From the NCBI RefSeq assembly GCF_000428145.1, contig NZ_ATZJ01000018.1, positions 11,817-75,816 on the forward strand: 64,000 nt of DNA, in the 5' to 3' direction. A program made the translations under genes and the position numbers. Positions 33,884 through 42,439 of the stretch are shown here, one piece after another. Position 1 is the stretch's first letter, and every line of letters begins with the position of its first letter. The notes beneath the pieces are model-generated. The model searched no databases. It was not told the DNA's origin and saw only the letters and a list, made by a program, of their open reading frames with translations. Source of the DNA: Chitinilyticum litopenaei DSM 21440. GTDB lineage: Bacteria; Pseudomonadota; Gammaproteobacteria; Burkholderiales; Chitinibacteraceae.

Positions 33884-34621
33884 TCAGCGCCCTCCACCGA
33901 TCATGCCGGGAATGCGCGACTTCCTTTCCAGCCAGGCCATGCCGCGATTGACGGCGAAGGCCATCACCATATAGATGGTGGTGACCGCTGCAATGCTGAC
34001 GATGACCTCGTTGGAATACTCGACCATCTGCTTCATCTGGAAGGTCAGCTCGGTCAGTCCGATGGCCAGCGCGGCGGCGGAATTCTTGAAGATGTTCATG
34101 AATTCGCTGGTCAGCGGCGGAATCACGATGCGGAAGGCCTGCGGCAGCACTACGAGGCGATAGGTCTGCGGCAGCGTGAAGCCCAGCGCCAGGGCGGCGT
34201 TTTTCTGGCCGCGCGGCAGCGACAGGATGCCCGATTTCACCTGCTCGGCCACGCGCGCCGCGGTAAACCAGCCGAGCGCCAGCGCGGCGGTGATGAATTC
34301 GGGGTAGGGCATGTCCTGCTTGTACCACAGGCCGATTTCGCGCGGCAGCAGCTCGGGCCAGACAAAAAACCAGAAAAACAGCTGCACCAGCAGGGGAATG
34401 TTGCGGACGACTTCCACATAGGCGTCGCCCAGCCAGGCCAGCGGCTTGTAGGGCAGCGTGCGCATGACGCCGACGATGCTGCCGACCAGCAGGGCCAGCG
34501 CCCAGCCGGTCAGCGCGGTGGCGACGGTCCACTTCGCCCCGGTCCACAGCAGCTGCCAGTAGGGGCCGTCGCCGGTGGGCGATTCCTGCAGCAGCACGCC
34601 CCAGTCAAGATTGAGATCCAT
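33884..34621 (-). CDS. gltJ: Glutamate/aspartate ABC permease GltJ
   Basis: A 245-residue permease with the N-terminal extension typical of GltJ (NLDWGVLLQESPTGDGPYW), the motif TAARVAEQVKSGILSLPRGQ near residue 125 and about five transmembrane segments. ATG at 34621; a GTG directly before it is also possible. Preceded by a 141-base gap after gltI that contains stem-loops. Confidence 0.9.
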   Translation of the reverse strand: MDLNLDWGVLLQESPTGDGPYWQLLWTGAKWTVATALTGWALALLVGSIVGVMRTLPYKPLAWLGDAYVEVVRNIPLLVQLFFWFFVWPELLPREIGLWYKQDMPYPEFITAALALGWFTAARVAEQVKSGILSLPRGQKNAALALGFTLPQTYRLVVLPQAFRIVIPPLTSEFMNIFKNSAAALAIGLTELTFQMKQMVEYSNEVIVSIAAVTTIYMVMAFAVNRGMAWLERKSRIPGMIGGGR

Positions 34622-34715
34622 CACGCGTCTCCGTCAGCGCCGGTTCCGGTTGGCCGCCCGGCAAGACTTGCTTCGCCGGCAAGCGACCTGCCCGGCAAAC
34701 CGGGCGCTTGCGTAT

Positions 34716-34740
34716 GCCTGCCACCCTATTGGCGGCAGGC
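34716..34740. promoter_or_regulatory. Stem-loop between gltI and gltJ
   Basis: GCCTGCC (34716-34722) pairs with GGCAGGC (34734-34740), and GC-rich inverted sequences (GCAAGCG/CGCTTGC) lie just beside it. Stem-loops after binding-protein genes often stabilise that transcript and lower expression of downstream permease genes. Inference from position. Confidence 0.35.
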
Positions 34741-34762
34741 CTTTTTCCAGCTTGGGTTATGC

Positions 34763-35647
34763 TCAGATACCCTTGTCGGACGGGTTCTTCAGCAGCTCCC
34801 TCATCTTGTCCGACATCGGCATGTTCAGATTGATGCCCTTGGGCGGAATCGGCGACATGAACCACTTGTTGTAGAGTTTTTCCATTTCCGGCGACTTGTA
34901 TGCCGCCGTCAGCGTGGCATCGACCAGTTTCTTGAACTGCGGATCGTCGCGGCGCAGCATGATGCCGTAGGGCTCGCCGGAGAGCACTTCGCCGGCAATC
35001 GTGAAGTCTTTCGGGTTCTTGCTGGCGGCAATCTTGGCGGCCAGCAGCGTGTCGTCCATGACGAAGGCGGCGGCGCGGTCGGTTTCCAGCATCAGGAAGG
35101 AATCGTCGTGATCCTTGCCGTAGAGGTTCTTCACGTCGATGCTCTTGCCCTTTTCGTGCAGCTTGATATAGCGGTCCGAGGTGGTGCCGGTGGTGGTGAC
35201 GACCGGCTTGCCGTTCAGATCCGCCACGCTCTTGATCCCGGAGTTGGCCTTGACCGCCATGCGCACGTTCACCCAGAACATGTTCACGCCGAAGGCCACC
35301 TGCTTCTGGCGCTCCATGCTGTTGGTCGTCGAGCCGCATTCCAGGTCGATGGTGCCGTTCTGCATCAGCGGGATGCGCGTTTGCGAGGTGACCGGCTGGT
35401 AGACCACGTCCAGCGTCTTCAGCTTCAGCTCTTTTTGCACCTGGTCGACGATCTTGTTGCACAGCTCGACCGAATAGCCGGTGTACTGCTTGTTGCCGAC
35501 CAGAAAGGAGAACGGTTGCGAGGCATCGCGCACGCCAACGACGATGCGGCCGCTGTCCTTGATTTTCTTGAGGGTGCCGGTGAGTTCTTCGGCATGGGCG
35601 GTGCCAAACGCGGCCAGCGCCAGCGCAAGGGTCAGGCAGGTTTTCAT
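34763..35647 (-). CDS. gltI: Glutamate/aspartate-binding periplasmic protein GltI
   Basis: A 294-residue periplasmic binding protein with signal MKTCLTLALALAAFGTAHA and core motifs TLKKIKDSGRIVVGVRDASQPFS, GYSVELCNKIVD and QNGTIDLECGSTTNSMER, all typical of GltI (DEBP) proteins. A good ribosome binding site (GGAGG) precedes the ATG at 35647. Supplies ligand to GltJK and an ATPase. Confidence 0.93.
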   Translation of the reverse strand: MKTCLTLALALAAFGTAHAEELTGTLKKIKDSGRIVVGVRDASQPFSFLVGNKQYTGYSVELCNKIVDQVQKELKLKTLDVVYQPVTSQTRIPLMQNGTIDLECGSTTNSMERQKQVAFGVNMFWVNVRMAVKANSGIKSVADLNGKPVVTTTGTTSDRYIKLHEKGKSIDVKNLYGKDHDDSFLMLETDRAAAFVMDDTLLAAKIAASKNPKDFTIAGEVLSGEPYGIMLRRDDPQFKKLVDATLTAAYKSPEMEKLYNKWFMSPIPPKGINLNMPMSDKMRELLKNPSDKGI

Positions 35648-35756
35648 GGTCAAGCCTCCGGAAGGGGTCGGGAGAAACGCTGCCCGGAGTATAGGCAAGG
35701 CTGGCCGGCCCTGCCTTTGGGGAAAGGCCGTATGCGCTGCCTGTGGAAATATGCCA

Positions 35757-35803
35757 GGTATATCGCCACAACCTTTTTACTTGAATGGCTGTGGCAACAT
35801 ACC
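35757..35803. repeat. 47-bp GGTAT/ATACC repeat, exact ends, strong stem
   Basis: Arms 35757-35773 and 35787-35803 match at 13 of 17 positions when one is inverted. T5 follows the left arm. Lies six bases from the stop codon of the leftward ATPase gene, between it and gltI. Confidence 0.75.
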
Positions 35804-35808
35804 CCTGC

Positions 35809-36570
35809 TTATTGGTGCAGTGGTGCGAGAATTTGCCGCAGAAACTGGCGTGCCCGCTCGCTGCGCGGATTGGTGAAGAATTCTTCCGGGCGGGCGTCCT
35901 CGACGATTTCGCCCTGGTCGAGGAAGACCACGCGATCGGCCACCTCGCGGGCAAAGCCCATTTCGTGCGTGACCACCATCATGGTCATGCCCGACTCGGC
36001 CAGCTGCTTCATCACGGCCAGCACTTCGCCGATCATTTCCGGGTCGAGCGCCGAGGTTGGCTCGTCGAACAGCATGACCTGCGGATTCATCGCCAGCCCG
36101 CGCGCAATGGCCACGCGCTGCTGCTGCCCGCCGGACAGATTGGCCGGATAGGCGTCCTTCTTGTGCGCCAGGCCGACGCGCTCGAGCAGTTCCAGCGCGG
36201 TGCGCTCGGCCAGATCGCGGGTGATCTTCTTGACCTGGATGGGCGCCAGCGTGATGTTGTCCAGCACCGTCAGGTGCGGGTAGAGGTTGAAGTGCTGGAA
36301 CACGAAGCCCACTTCGGCGCGCAGCGTGTTGATGTCGGTGCGCGGGTCGTTCACGCGCACGCTGTCGACCCAGATTTCGCCGTCGTTGATCGGTTCGAGC
36401 TGGTTGATCGTGCGGATCAGCGTCGATTTGCCCGAGCCGGATGGCCCGCAGACGACGACGACCTCGCCCTGGCGCACTTCCAGATTGATGTTCTTCAGCA
36501 CGTGGTGATCACGGCCGTACCATTTGTTGACATTGACGAAACGGATCATGGTGCTGGCGTCGGCATTCAT
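35809..36570 (-). CDS. Second amino-acid ABC importer ATPase (GlnQ/GltL family)
   Basis: A 253-residue ATPase closely similar to the one at 32487-33215. It starts MNADASTMIRFVNVNKWYGRD; the Met at residue 8 is an alternative start. Walker A GPSGSGKST near 45, signature LSGGQQQR, Walker B VMLFDEPTSALDPEM, and CVTHEMGFA-like switch as VVTHEMGFAREV. It lies upstream of gltI on the same strand, separated by a 47-bp repeat. It may energise the same permease or an unlinked one; sequence cannot decide. Confidence 0.88.
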   Translation of the reverse strand: MNADASTMIRFVNVNKWYGRDHHVLKNINLEVRQGEVVVVCGPSGSGKSTLIRTINQLEPINDGEIWVDSVRVNDPRTDINTLRAEVGFVFQHFNLYPHLTVLDNITLAPIQVKKITRDLAERTALELLERVGLAHKKDAYPANLSGGQQQRVAIARGLAMNPQVMLFDEPTSALDPEMIGEVLAVMKQLAESGMTMMVVTHEMGFAREVADRVVFLDQGEIVEDARPEEFFTNPRSERARQFLRQILAPLHQ

Positions 36571-36672
36571 GGGGATGGTCCGGATTGTGGCGGTGGGCCG
36601 GCAGCGGCGGCAAGCGGGGTTATCCCTAAATGAGTACTAAATTATTGATCCGGGCCTTTGATGTTTTCACTC

Positions 36673-36727
36673 GTAGGAGCGAGCTTGCTCGCGATCAGCA
36701 TCGCTTCGCGAGCAAGCTCGCTCCTAC
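36673..36727. repeat. REP-like 22-bp perfect inverted repeat
   Basis: Arms GTAGGAGCGAGCTTGCTCGC (first 20 of 22 bases, 36673-36694) and its exact complement at 36706-36727, with an 11-base loop. The sequence matches the REP-type palindromes known best from Pseudomonas (GTAGGAGCGAGC...). Only one copy is visible here. An outer 9-bp inverted pair (ATTGATCCG at 36644, CGGATCAAT at 36749) brackets it. Confidence 0.75.
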
Positions 36728-36764
36728 ATAAATTCATACTTGTGAGGGCGGATCAATAGAAGAT

Positions 36765-36923
36765 TAGAAACTCTTCTCGGCAAGCCACAAAAACCTGTTT
36801 GAACCACAGAGACACTGAGGAAGCAAAACCCTGAGAAATGCACGATGACGTGCTCCCGGTTTTCTCTGTATTCACTGTGTCTCTGTGGTTGATTCGGGTT
36901 TTGCCGAGAAATCATTGTTTCTA
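36765..36923. repeat. ACCACAGAG-type repeat, copy 6, with long outer arms
   Basis: Inner arms GAACCACAGAGACACTGAGG (36801-36820) and ...CTCTGTGGTT (to 36890); outer arms TAGAAACTCTTCTCGGCAA (36765-36783) and the inverted TTGCCGAGAA ... GTTTCTA (36901-36923). This is the most complete copy and shows that the element may be about 160 bp. It lies in the gap between the second ATPase gene and rsmA; the 387 bases there hold no gene. Confidence 0.7.
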
Positions 36924-36957
36924 AATAAAGCCGCCTGGAGCGGTCCGGGCAAGCCGC

Positions 36958-37773
36958 TCAGTTGCGTGCGGCCAGCCGCCCGGGGTGCTTTTGCGCCAGC
37001 CAGTTGGCCAGCCGCACGTAATCGGCGACCGATAGGTTTTCCGGGCGGTCACCGGGGGTCAGTCCCAGTGCTTCGAGTTCTTCCGCGCTGGCGATGCCCT
37101 TCAGGTTGTTGCGCAGCGTCTTGCGGCGCTGGGCAAAGGCGGCCACCACCAGTTGCTCGAACAGTTCGTAATCGTCGGCCGTATGCGGCAGCTCGGGCCA
37201 GGGCACCATGCGCACCACGGCGGAATCGACCTTGGGCGGCGGGTAGAAGGACTCCGGCGGCACGTCGATGATGTGGTCCATGATGTAGCGGTACTGCAGC
37301 ATGATGGACAGCCGGCCGTAATCGGGCGTCGAGGGTTCGGCGACCATGCGGTCGACGACTTCCTTTTGCAGCATGAAGTGCATGTCGTGGATCACCTCGG
37401 CGTAGCTGGCGAGGTGAAACAGCAGCGGCGTGGAGATGTTGTACGGCAGGTTGCCGACCAGCTTCACGCGCCCGCCGGGCGCAAGCTCGCGCGCCAGCGC
37501 GCCGAAATCGAAGGCCAGCGCGTCGACATTGTGGATGACGAGGCGCTCGGCCGGAAAGCGCTGGCTGAGGTGGGCGACGATGTCGCGGTCGATTTCGACG
37601 ACGTGCAGCTGCGGCACGCGCTGCATCAGCGGCTCGGTCAGCGCGGCCAGCCCCGGCCCGATCTCGATGATGACGTCGCCGGGCTGCGGGTCGGTGGCAT
37701 TGACGATGTCGGCAATCACGCCCTGATCCTGCAGGAAGTTCTGGCCGAAGCGTTTGCGGGGAATATGGCTCAT
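36958..37773 (-). CDS. rsmA: 16S rRNA dimethyltransferase RsmA (KsgA)
   Basis: Methylates two adjacent adenosines near the 3' end of 16S rRNA. It has 271 residues, starting MSHIPRKRFGQNFLQDQGVI. SAM motif IEIGPGLAALTEPL, catalytic NLPYNIS near residue 113, and late motif FAQRRKTLRNNLKG. Last gene of the conserved lptD-surA-pdxA-rsmA block; a 132-base gap separates it from pdxA. Confidence 0.96.
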   Translation of the reverse strand: MSHIPRKRFGQNFLQDQGVIADIVNATDPQPGDVIIEIGPGLAALTEPLMQRVPQLHVVEIDRDIVAHLSQRFPAERLVIHNVDALAFDFGALARELAPGGRVKLVGNLPYNISTPLLFHLASYAEVIHDMHFMLQKEVVDRMVAEPSTPDYGRLSIMLQYRYIMDHIIDVPPESFYPPPKVDSAVVRMVPWPELPHTADDYELFEQLVVAAFAQRRKTLRNNLKGIASAEELEALGLTPGDRPENLSVADYVRLANWLAQKHPGRLAARN

Positions 37774-37905
37774 TGGGCGGGGTCTCGTGGTGCGCGCAGG
37801 ACAAAACGGCGGGTTTGTCCGGTGGCGGCTGCGGGCAGAAGGGGAGCTTGACCTACCTCTGCTGTGCTGCGCCGCTGCGTTGGATGTTGCATAGGCAGGA
37901 ACGTA

Positions 37906-38922
37906 TCAGGCCTGGCTGGTCTTGCTGCGGTTTTCCGCCAGCCTGGCCGCCAGACGGGTGGCGGTGAAGAGGCTTTCCGGGTCGGCGCGGCCGCTGCCGG
38001 CCAGATCGAGCGCCGTACCGTGGTCGACCGAGGTGCGGATGAAGGGCAGGCCCAGCGTGATGTTGACGCCCTGGCCGAAGGTGGCGTGCTTGAGCACCGG
38101 CAGGCCCTGGTCGTGGTACATCGCCAGCACGGCGTCGCCCTGGGCGAGCACCGGCGGGTTGAACAGCGTGTCGGCCGGCAGCGGGCCGATCAGCGTCATG
38201 CCCTCGGCGCGCAGTTGCTCCAGTACCGGGATGATGGTGTCGATTTCCTCGCGGCCCATGTGGCCGGATTCGCCGGCGTGCGGGTTCAGCCCGGCGACGA
38301 GGATGCGCGGACTGGCCAGGCCGAATTTGTCGCGCAGGTCGGCGTGCAGGATGCGCAGCGTGGCGACCAGCCCCTCGCGGGTGATGGCGGCAGCCACGTC
38401 CTTCAGCGGCAGGTGTGTGGTCGCCAGCGCCACGCGCAGCGGCAAGCCGTCACGGGTGTCGCCGGCCAGCATCATTACCACGCGCGCGGTCTGGCTGCGC
38501 TCGGCCAGGTATTCGGTGTGGCCGCTGAAATACTGCGCGGGGTCGGCGTCGTTGATCACGCCCTTGTGGATGGGGGCGGTGACCATGGCGGCGAATTCGC
38601 CGGCGCGGCAGCCGGCAATCGCCACATCCAGCGTGGCCAGCACATAGCCGGCATTGGCCGGATTCAGCGCGCCGGCGGCGGCCGGGACGGCCAGTGGCCG
38701 GTGCAGGATGCTGACCGGGGCGTCGCTGCCGGGCTGGTAATCCGGCCAGTCGCAGGAGAGGCCAAGCTGCGCTGCCCGGCTGGCCAGTAGCGTGCGATCG
38801 GCAATGATGACCAGGGGGTTTTCTTTGGGTATGTTGCTCTGGCCCAATTGCACGCAGAGTTCGGGGCCAATACCCCCGGGTTCGCCGGAGGTGATCGCGA
38901 GTGGCGGCCTGAAGGAACTCAT
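37906..38922 (-). CDS. pdxA: 4-hydroxythreonine-4-phosphate dehydrogenase PdxA
   Basis: NAD-dependent, metal-requiring enzyme of pyridoxal phosphate synthesis. It has 338 residues. Motifs include ITSGEPGGIGPELC at the start, TAPIHKGVIND near 223, GHTEYLAE and the C-terminal MYHDQGLPVLKHATFGQGVN ... FIRTSVDHGTALDLAG. It overlaps surA by four bases. The segment after GPELCVQLGQ is slightly longer than in E. coli and coincides with a GGTAT/ATACC unit (38828-38874). Confidence 0.95.
   Translation of the reverse strand: MSSFRPPLAITSGEPGGIGPELCVQLGQSNIPKENPLVIIADRTLLASRAAQLGLSCDWPDYQPGSDAPVSILHRPLAVPAAAGALNPANAGYVLATLDVAIAGCRAGEFAAMVTAPIHKGVINDADPAQYFSGHTEYLAERSQTARVVMMLAGDTRDGLPLRVALATTHLPLKDVAAAITREGLVATLRILHADLRDKFGLASPRILVAGLNPHAGESGHMGREEIDTIIPVLEQLRAEGMTLIGPLPADTLFNPPVLAQGDAVLAMYHDQGLPVLKHATFGQGVNITLGLPFIRTSVDHGTALDLAGSGRADPESLFTATRLAARLAENRSKTSQA
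38828..38874. repeat. 47-bp GGTAT/ATACC unit with exact ends, inside pdxA
   Basis: GGTAT at 38828 and ATACC at 38870, with GGCC boxes inside but weak pairing overall. It encodes part of the N-terminal region of PdxA, near ELCVQLGQSNIPKEN, where this protein appears a few residues longer than its relatives. Confidence 0.5.
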
Positions 38923-40196
38923 TCGTCTTTCAGCTTGTAAACGACGTAGGCGCGGTCACGCAGCTGGCGCAGCCAGTCTTCAAACTGTTCCTCGGCCTTG
39001 CGCTGGCGGATTTCCATGCGCAGCTTGGCGCGTTCGCGATCCTTGCTCACATCCTGGTCGCGACGCTCGAGCACCTGGATCAGGTGCACGCCGAAGGGCG
39101 AGAGCACCGGCTTGCTCAGTTCGTTGATGTCCAGCGCGTCCATGGCCTGCTCGAACGGCGGCACGGTGTCGCCCGGGCTCAGCCAGCCCAGGTCACCACC
39201 CTTGGCGGCGGTGCCGTCGTCCGAATGCAGCTTGGCCAGCTCCTCGAATTTTTCGCCCTGGCGGATGCGGGTGCGCAGCTGGTTGAGCTTGCGTTCGGCA
39301 TCATTGGCCGATACCAGCTCGTTGGTGCGCAGCAGGATGTGGCGTGCCCGCGTCTGGCGCACGATGACCTTTTCGCTCTGCGCACGCTTGTCGGTCAGCT
39401 TGAAGAGGTGGAAGCCGCCCGGGGTGCGCACCACATCGGTGATGTCGCCGACCTTGGTCTTGTTCAGCAGGTCGACAAAGGCGGTCGGCAGCGATGCCGC
39501 GGGGCGCCAGCCGAGACTGCCGGCCTTGGCGAAGGCTTCGGTGCTGTAGGTGGCGGCGACGGTGGCGAAATCGCGGCCGCTGACCAGTTCCTTGCGCGCC
39601 TCGTTGATCTTGACGCGCGCCGCCTGGATCTGTTCCGGGCTGGCCTTGTCCGGCAGCGGAATATAGATCTGCGAGAGTTCATACTCGACCGGGGCATTGC
39701 CCTCGGCCAGTTTCAGGTAGTCGTCCAGTTCGGCATCGCTGACCACGACCTGGCTTTCCACTTCCTTCTCGCGCAGCCGGCCCAGCAGGATCTGCTGGCG
39801 GATGGTCTCGCGGAACTGGCGCCAGTTCAGGCCGCTGCCTTCGACGCGCTGGCGGAATTCCGGCAGGCTCATGTCGTTCTGGCGCGCGATGCGGGTCAGG
39901 CCGGCTTCGAGCATGTTGTCGTCCACGCGCAGGCCGATGTCCTGGGCGCGCTGCAGTTGCACCTGCTCGAGCACCAGGTTTTCCAGCACCTTTTCCTGCA
40001 GTACGCTGGCGGGCGGAATTTCCGCCTGGCGCTGGCGCAGCGAGGCGCGCACTTCCTCGACGCGCTGGTCGAGTTCCTGCTGGGTGATGGCATTGCGGTT
40101 GACGATGGCAATCACGCGGTCAACGGTCGGAATGGCGGCCTGAATGGGGCTGCTGCCCAGCAGGGCGGCCAGCAGTAGCGGGACGTACAGTTTCAT
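38919..40196 (-). CDS. surA: Periplasmic chaperone and peptidyl-prolyl isomerase SurA
   Basis: Chaperone for outer-membrane protein assembly. It has 425 residues from the ATG at 40196 with signal MKLYVPLLLAALLGSSPIQA, an N-terminal SurA domain (VDRVIAIVNRNAITQQELDQR), and two parvulin domains (VEYELSQIYIPLPDKAS..., and TRARHILLRTNELVS...GGDLGWLSPGDTVPPFEQAM). The frame extends 14 codons upstream, but that part is not conserved. Follows lptD by four bases; LptD itself is a SurA client in the family. Confidence 0.95.
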   Translation of the reverse strand: MKLYVPLLLAALLGSSPIQAAIPTVDRVIAIVNRNAITQQELDQRVEEVRASLRQRQAEIPPASVLQEKVLENLVLEQVQLQRAQDIGLRVDDNMLEAGLTRIARQNDMSLPEFRQRVEGSGLNWRQFRETIRQQILLGRLREKEVESQVVVSDAELDDYLKLAEGNAPVEYELSQIYIPLPDKASPEQIQAARVKINEARKELVSGRDFATVAATYSTEAFAKAGSLGWRPAASLPTAFVDLLNKTKVGDITDVVRTPGGFHLFKLTDKRAQSEKVIVRQTRARHILLRTNELVSANDAERKLNQLRTRIRQGEKFEELAKLHSDDGTAAKGGDLGWLSPGDTVPPFEQAMDALDINELSKPVLSPFGVHLIQVLERRDQDVSKDRERAKLRMEIRQRKAEEQFEDWLRQLRDRAYVVYKLKDE

Positions 40197-40200
40197 GAAA

Positions 40201-42378
40201 CTACCTCGGGCGCGGGGCGTCGGTGCGGAACGCGTCATAATAATCGGGAATGGATTCCTGCAGCAGGCGGACCGGGCTGGAGCCTACACCACCCAGTCCG
40301 GAGAGCTCCAGCGTGAAGAAGTAATTGGTCTGGTAGTCACCCCGGCTGGTCGGGTAGCGTTGCGCCGCCAGGCGCAGGCCCCAGCAGCCGGCCTTGTATT
40401 CGACCCCCAGCAGTGCTTCCAGGCCGGAGTGATCCTGCAGCGAGTAATTGTACTGGCCCAGCGCGTACCAGCCCCCGCCGATATTCCATTGGCCGGAGGC
40501 GCCCACCTGCTCGATGTCGGTCGTGCGGTTGCGCAGGTAGCGCAGGTTCAGCACCTTGCCGGCTTCGGGCGACCAGGACAGTTTCAGGTTGGCGCGCTGG
40601 GTGATGGCATTCTGGAAGTTGTACTGCAGGTCGTAGGCGGTGCGGAACTGGCCCAGCTGCGAGCTGATGGAAAACAGCGCGTCAGCGGTGGTTTCGCCGC
40701 TGGTGTTGCCGGCCAGCCCCACGCGCGGCTGGGTGAAGTAGATGCGCTGGCCGATCGTGGTGTTCAGCAGCTCGTGGCCCTGCTCGGAATCGAATAGCCG
40801 CGAGGTCAGCGCCAGCGTGACGTCGTTGGCGTCGTTGATGCGGTCATGGCCGGTAAAGCGGTTTTCCATGAACAGGCGGTTGAAGGTCAGGTCGGCTTCG
40901 CTGGTGTCGAACAGCGGAATGGCGCTCTGGTCCTTGTAGGGCACATACAGGTAGTAAATGCGCGGCTCCAGCGTCTGCACGAAGCTGGTGCCGGCGTAGC
41001 TGCCCTCGCGCTCGAAGAACAGCCCCGTATCCAGGCTGAGCATCGGCAGGCTGCGGTCTATCGTTTGCCCGTCCCGGCCATTGAAGGCGTCCAGCCGGTA
41101 CTGGGTGTAATCGAAGGAAAGCTTGGGCGTGATGAAGCTGTAGCTGTTGGCGAAGGGCAGGCTGACCGAGGGTTGCACCCAGCTGCGCCAGCCGGACACG
41201 CCATCGGTTTTCTGGAAATTGGTGGCCTCGGCCTCGATGCCGGTTTTCAGCATGCCGTGCAGCACCGGCGCGGCGCTGAAGGTGAATTGCGGTTCGAGGT
41301 TGTAGGGTGGCACAACCGGATTCTGCTCGCTTTGCAGCACCTGGAAGGTCTGCCAGCGCATGCCGGCATTCCAGCCGTCGCCGCGGTAGCGCAGCTGGCC
41401 GTCGCGCGGCAGCGTGGTCTGCGAGCTGGCTTCCAGGCTGTTGCCGAAGTCGTTGAAGTAATTGTCGTCCGAGGCCCTTTGCAGATCGAGCTGCAGGCTG
41501 AGGCGTTCGGTCAGCTGTTGCTGGTGCTGGAACAGCACGCTGTAGCGGTTGTCGTCGGTTTTCCGGTCGCTGATGGCTTCGGCGCGCAGCACACCCTGGA
41601 AGCTGGGCCACAGATAGCGCGCCTCGCCGCCCAGCATCAAGCCGCGTTCGCTGTACCAGGTCGGCCAGAAGGTGGCGTCGTAATTCGGCGCGATATTCCA
41701 GTAAAACGGTGTGCCGATGACGGTGCCGTTGCCCGAGCTGTAACCGACCACCGGCGGCAGAAAGCCGGTCTTGCGCTTGTCGTTGAGCGGAAAGTCCGCC
41801 CAGGGGTAGTAGGCGACCGGCACGCCCTTGAATTCGAACCAGCCGTGCCACGCATCGCCGATGCCGGTGGTGTAGTCCAGATTCAGCTCGCGGGCGCGCA
41901 GATACCAGTCGTTGTTGCCGGCCGGGCAGGTGGTGAAGCTGCCTTCCTCGATGCGGTAGCGGTCGCGGCCTTCGAAGAACAGCGTGCGGCCGCTGCCGCG
42001 CGCCAGGCCCTGCGCCATGGCGTATTCGGGGTTGTCGAGCGTGCCCTCGCGGGCATCGACCGCCAGATCCAGCCGCGTGCCGCTGAGCGTGTCGCCGTCC
42101 TGCGTGAGTTTGACGCGGTCTCCGGCGTGCAGCTGGCCGCTGACGAGGTTGTACTTCACCCAGTCGCTTTCGCTGGTCAGGCCGGCGCGCGTGATGACGA
42201 CATTGCCCTCGGCGTAGGCCGCCTGGCCATGCCTGACCTCGGCGCGATCCGCTTCGAGGTGGATGGGCGGCTCGGGAGTCGCCTCGCCCTGGCCGTCATC
42301 CGCTCTGGCGTGGGGAAGGGTGGCCAGCGCAAGCGCCAGCAGGGTCAGCGAAGAGGGTGGGGTGCGGGGCACACGCAT
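40201..42378 (-). CDS. lptD: LPS-assembly protein LptD
   Basis: Outer-membrane barrel that inserts LPS at the cell surface together with LptE. It has 725 residues with a signal ending PHARA, an N-terminal beta-taco domain (IHLEADRAEVRHGQAAYAEGN) and a C-terminal barrel of about 530 residues with motifs KRKTGFLPP, RGLMLGGEARYLWP and LEPRIYYLYVPY. Only two cysteines are present (Cys151 and Cys665), so at most one disulfide between N domain and barrel, compared with four cysteines in E. coli. First gene of the leftward block. Confidence 0.95.
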   Translation of the reverse strand: MRVPRTPPSSLTLLALALATLPHARADDGQGEATPEPPIHLEADRAEVRHGQAAYAEGNVVITRAGLTSESDWVKYNLVSGQLHAGDRVKLTQDGDTLSGTRLDLAVDAREGTLDNPEYAMAQGLARGSGRTLFFEGRDRYRIEEGSFTTCPAGNNDWYLRARELNLDYTTGIGDAWHGWFEFKGVPVAYYPWADFPLNDKRKTGFLPPVVGYSSGNGTVIGTPFYWNIAPNYDATFWPTWYSERGLMLGGEARYLWPSFQGVLRAEAISDRKTDDNRYSVLFQHQQQLTERLSLQLDLQRASDDNYFNDFGNSLEASSQTTLPRDGQLRYRGDGWNAGMRWQTFQVLQSEQNPVVPPYNLEPQFTFSAAPVLHGMLKTGIEAEATNFQKTDGVSGWRSWVQPSVSLPFANSYSFITPKLSFDYTQYRLDAFNGRDGQTIDRSLPMLSLDTGLFFEREGSYAGTSFVQTLEPRIYYLYVPYKDQSAIPLFDTSEADLTFNRLFMENRFTGHDRINDANDVTLALTSRLFDSEQGHELLNTTIGQRIYFTQPRVGLAGNTSGETTADALFSISSQLGQFRTAYDLQYNFQNAITQRANLKLSWSPEAGKVLNLRYLRNRTTDIEQVGASGQWNIGGGWYALGQYNYSLQDHSGLEALLGVEYKAGCWGLRLAAQRYPTSRGDYQTNYFFTLELSGLGGVGSSPVRLLQESIPDYYDAFRTDAPRPR

Positions 42379-42439
42379 GTGGCCATTCGGGCAATGATAG
42401 AATCAGCGGATTCTAGCAGCATTTCCCGGATCGACAGCA
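42379..42439. promoter_or_regulatory. Divergent promoter region of lptD and amgK
   Basis: Sixty-one bases separate the two start codons. A near-palindrome TAGAATC-AGCG-GATTCTA at 42398-42415 offers a -10-like TAGAAT on each strand. No convincing -35 boxes are seen, so the assignment is tentative. Confidence 0.4.

Noticed and set aside
33830..36151. A 773-codon plus-strand frame across the glutamate transporter genes
   Set aside because: It is the complement of gltJ, gltI and the second ATPase, and crosses their intergenic gaps without any domain.
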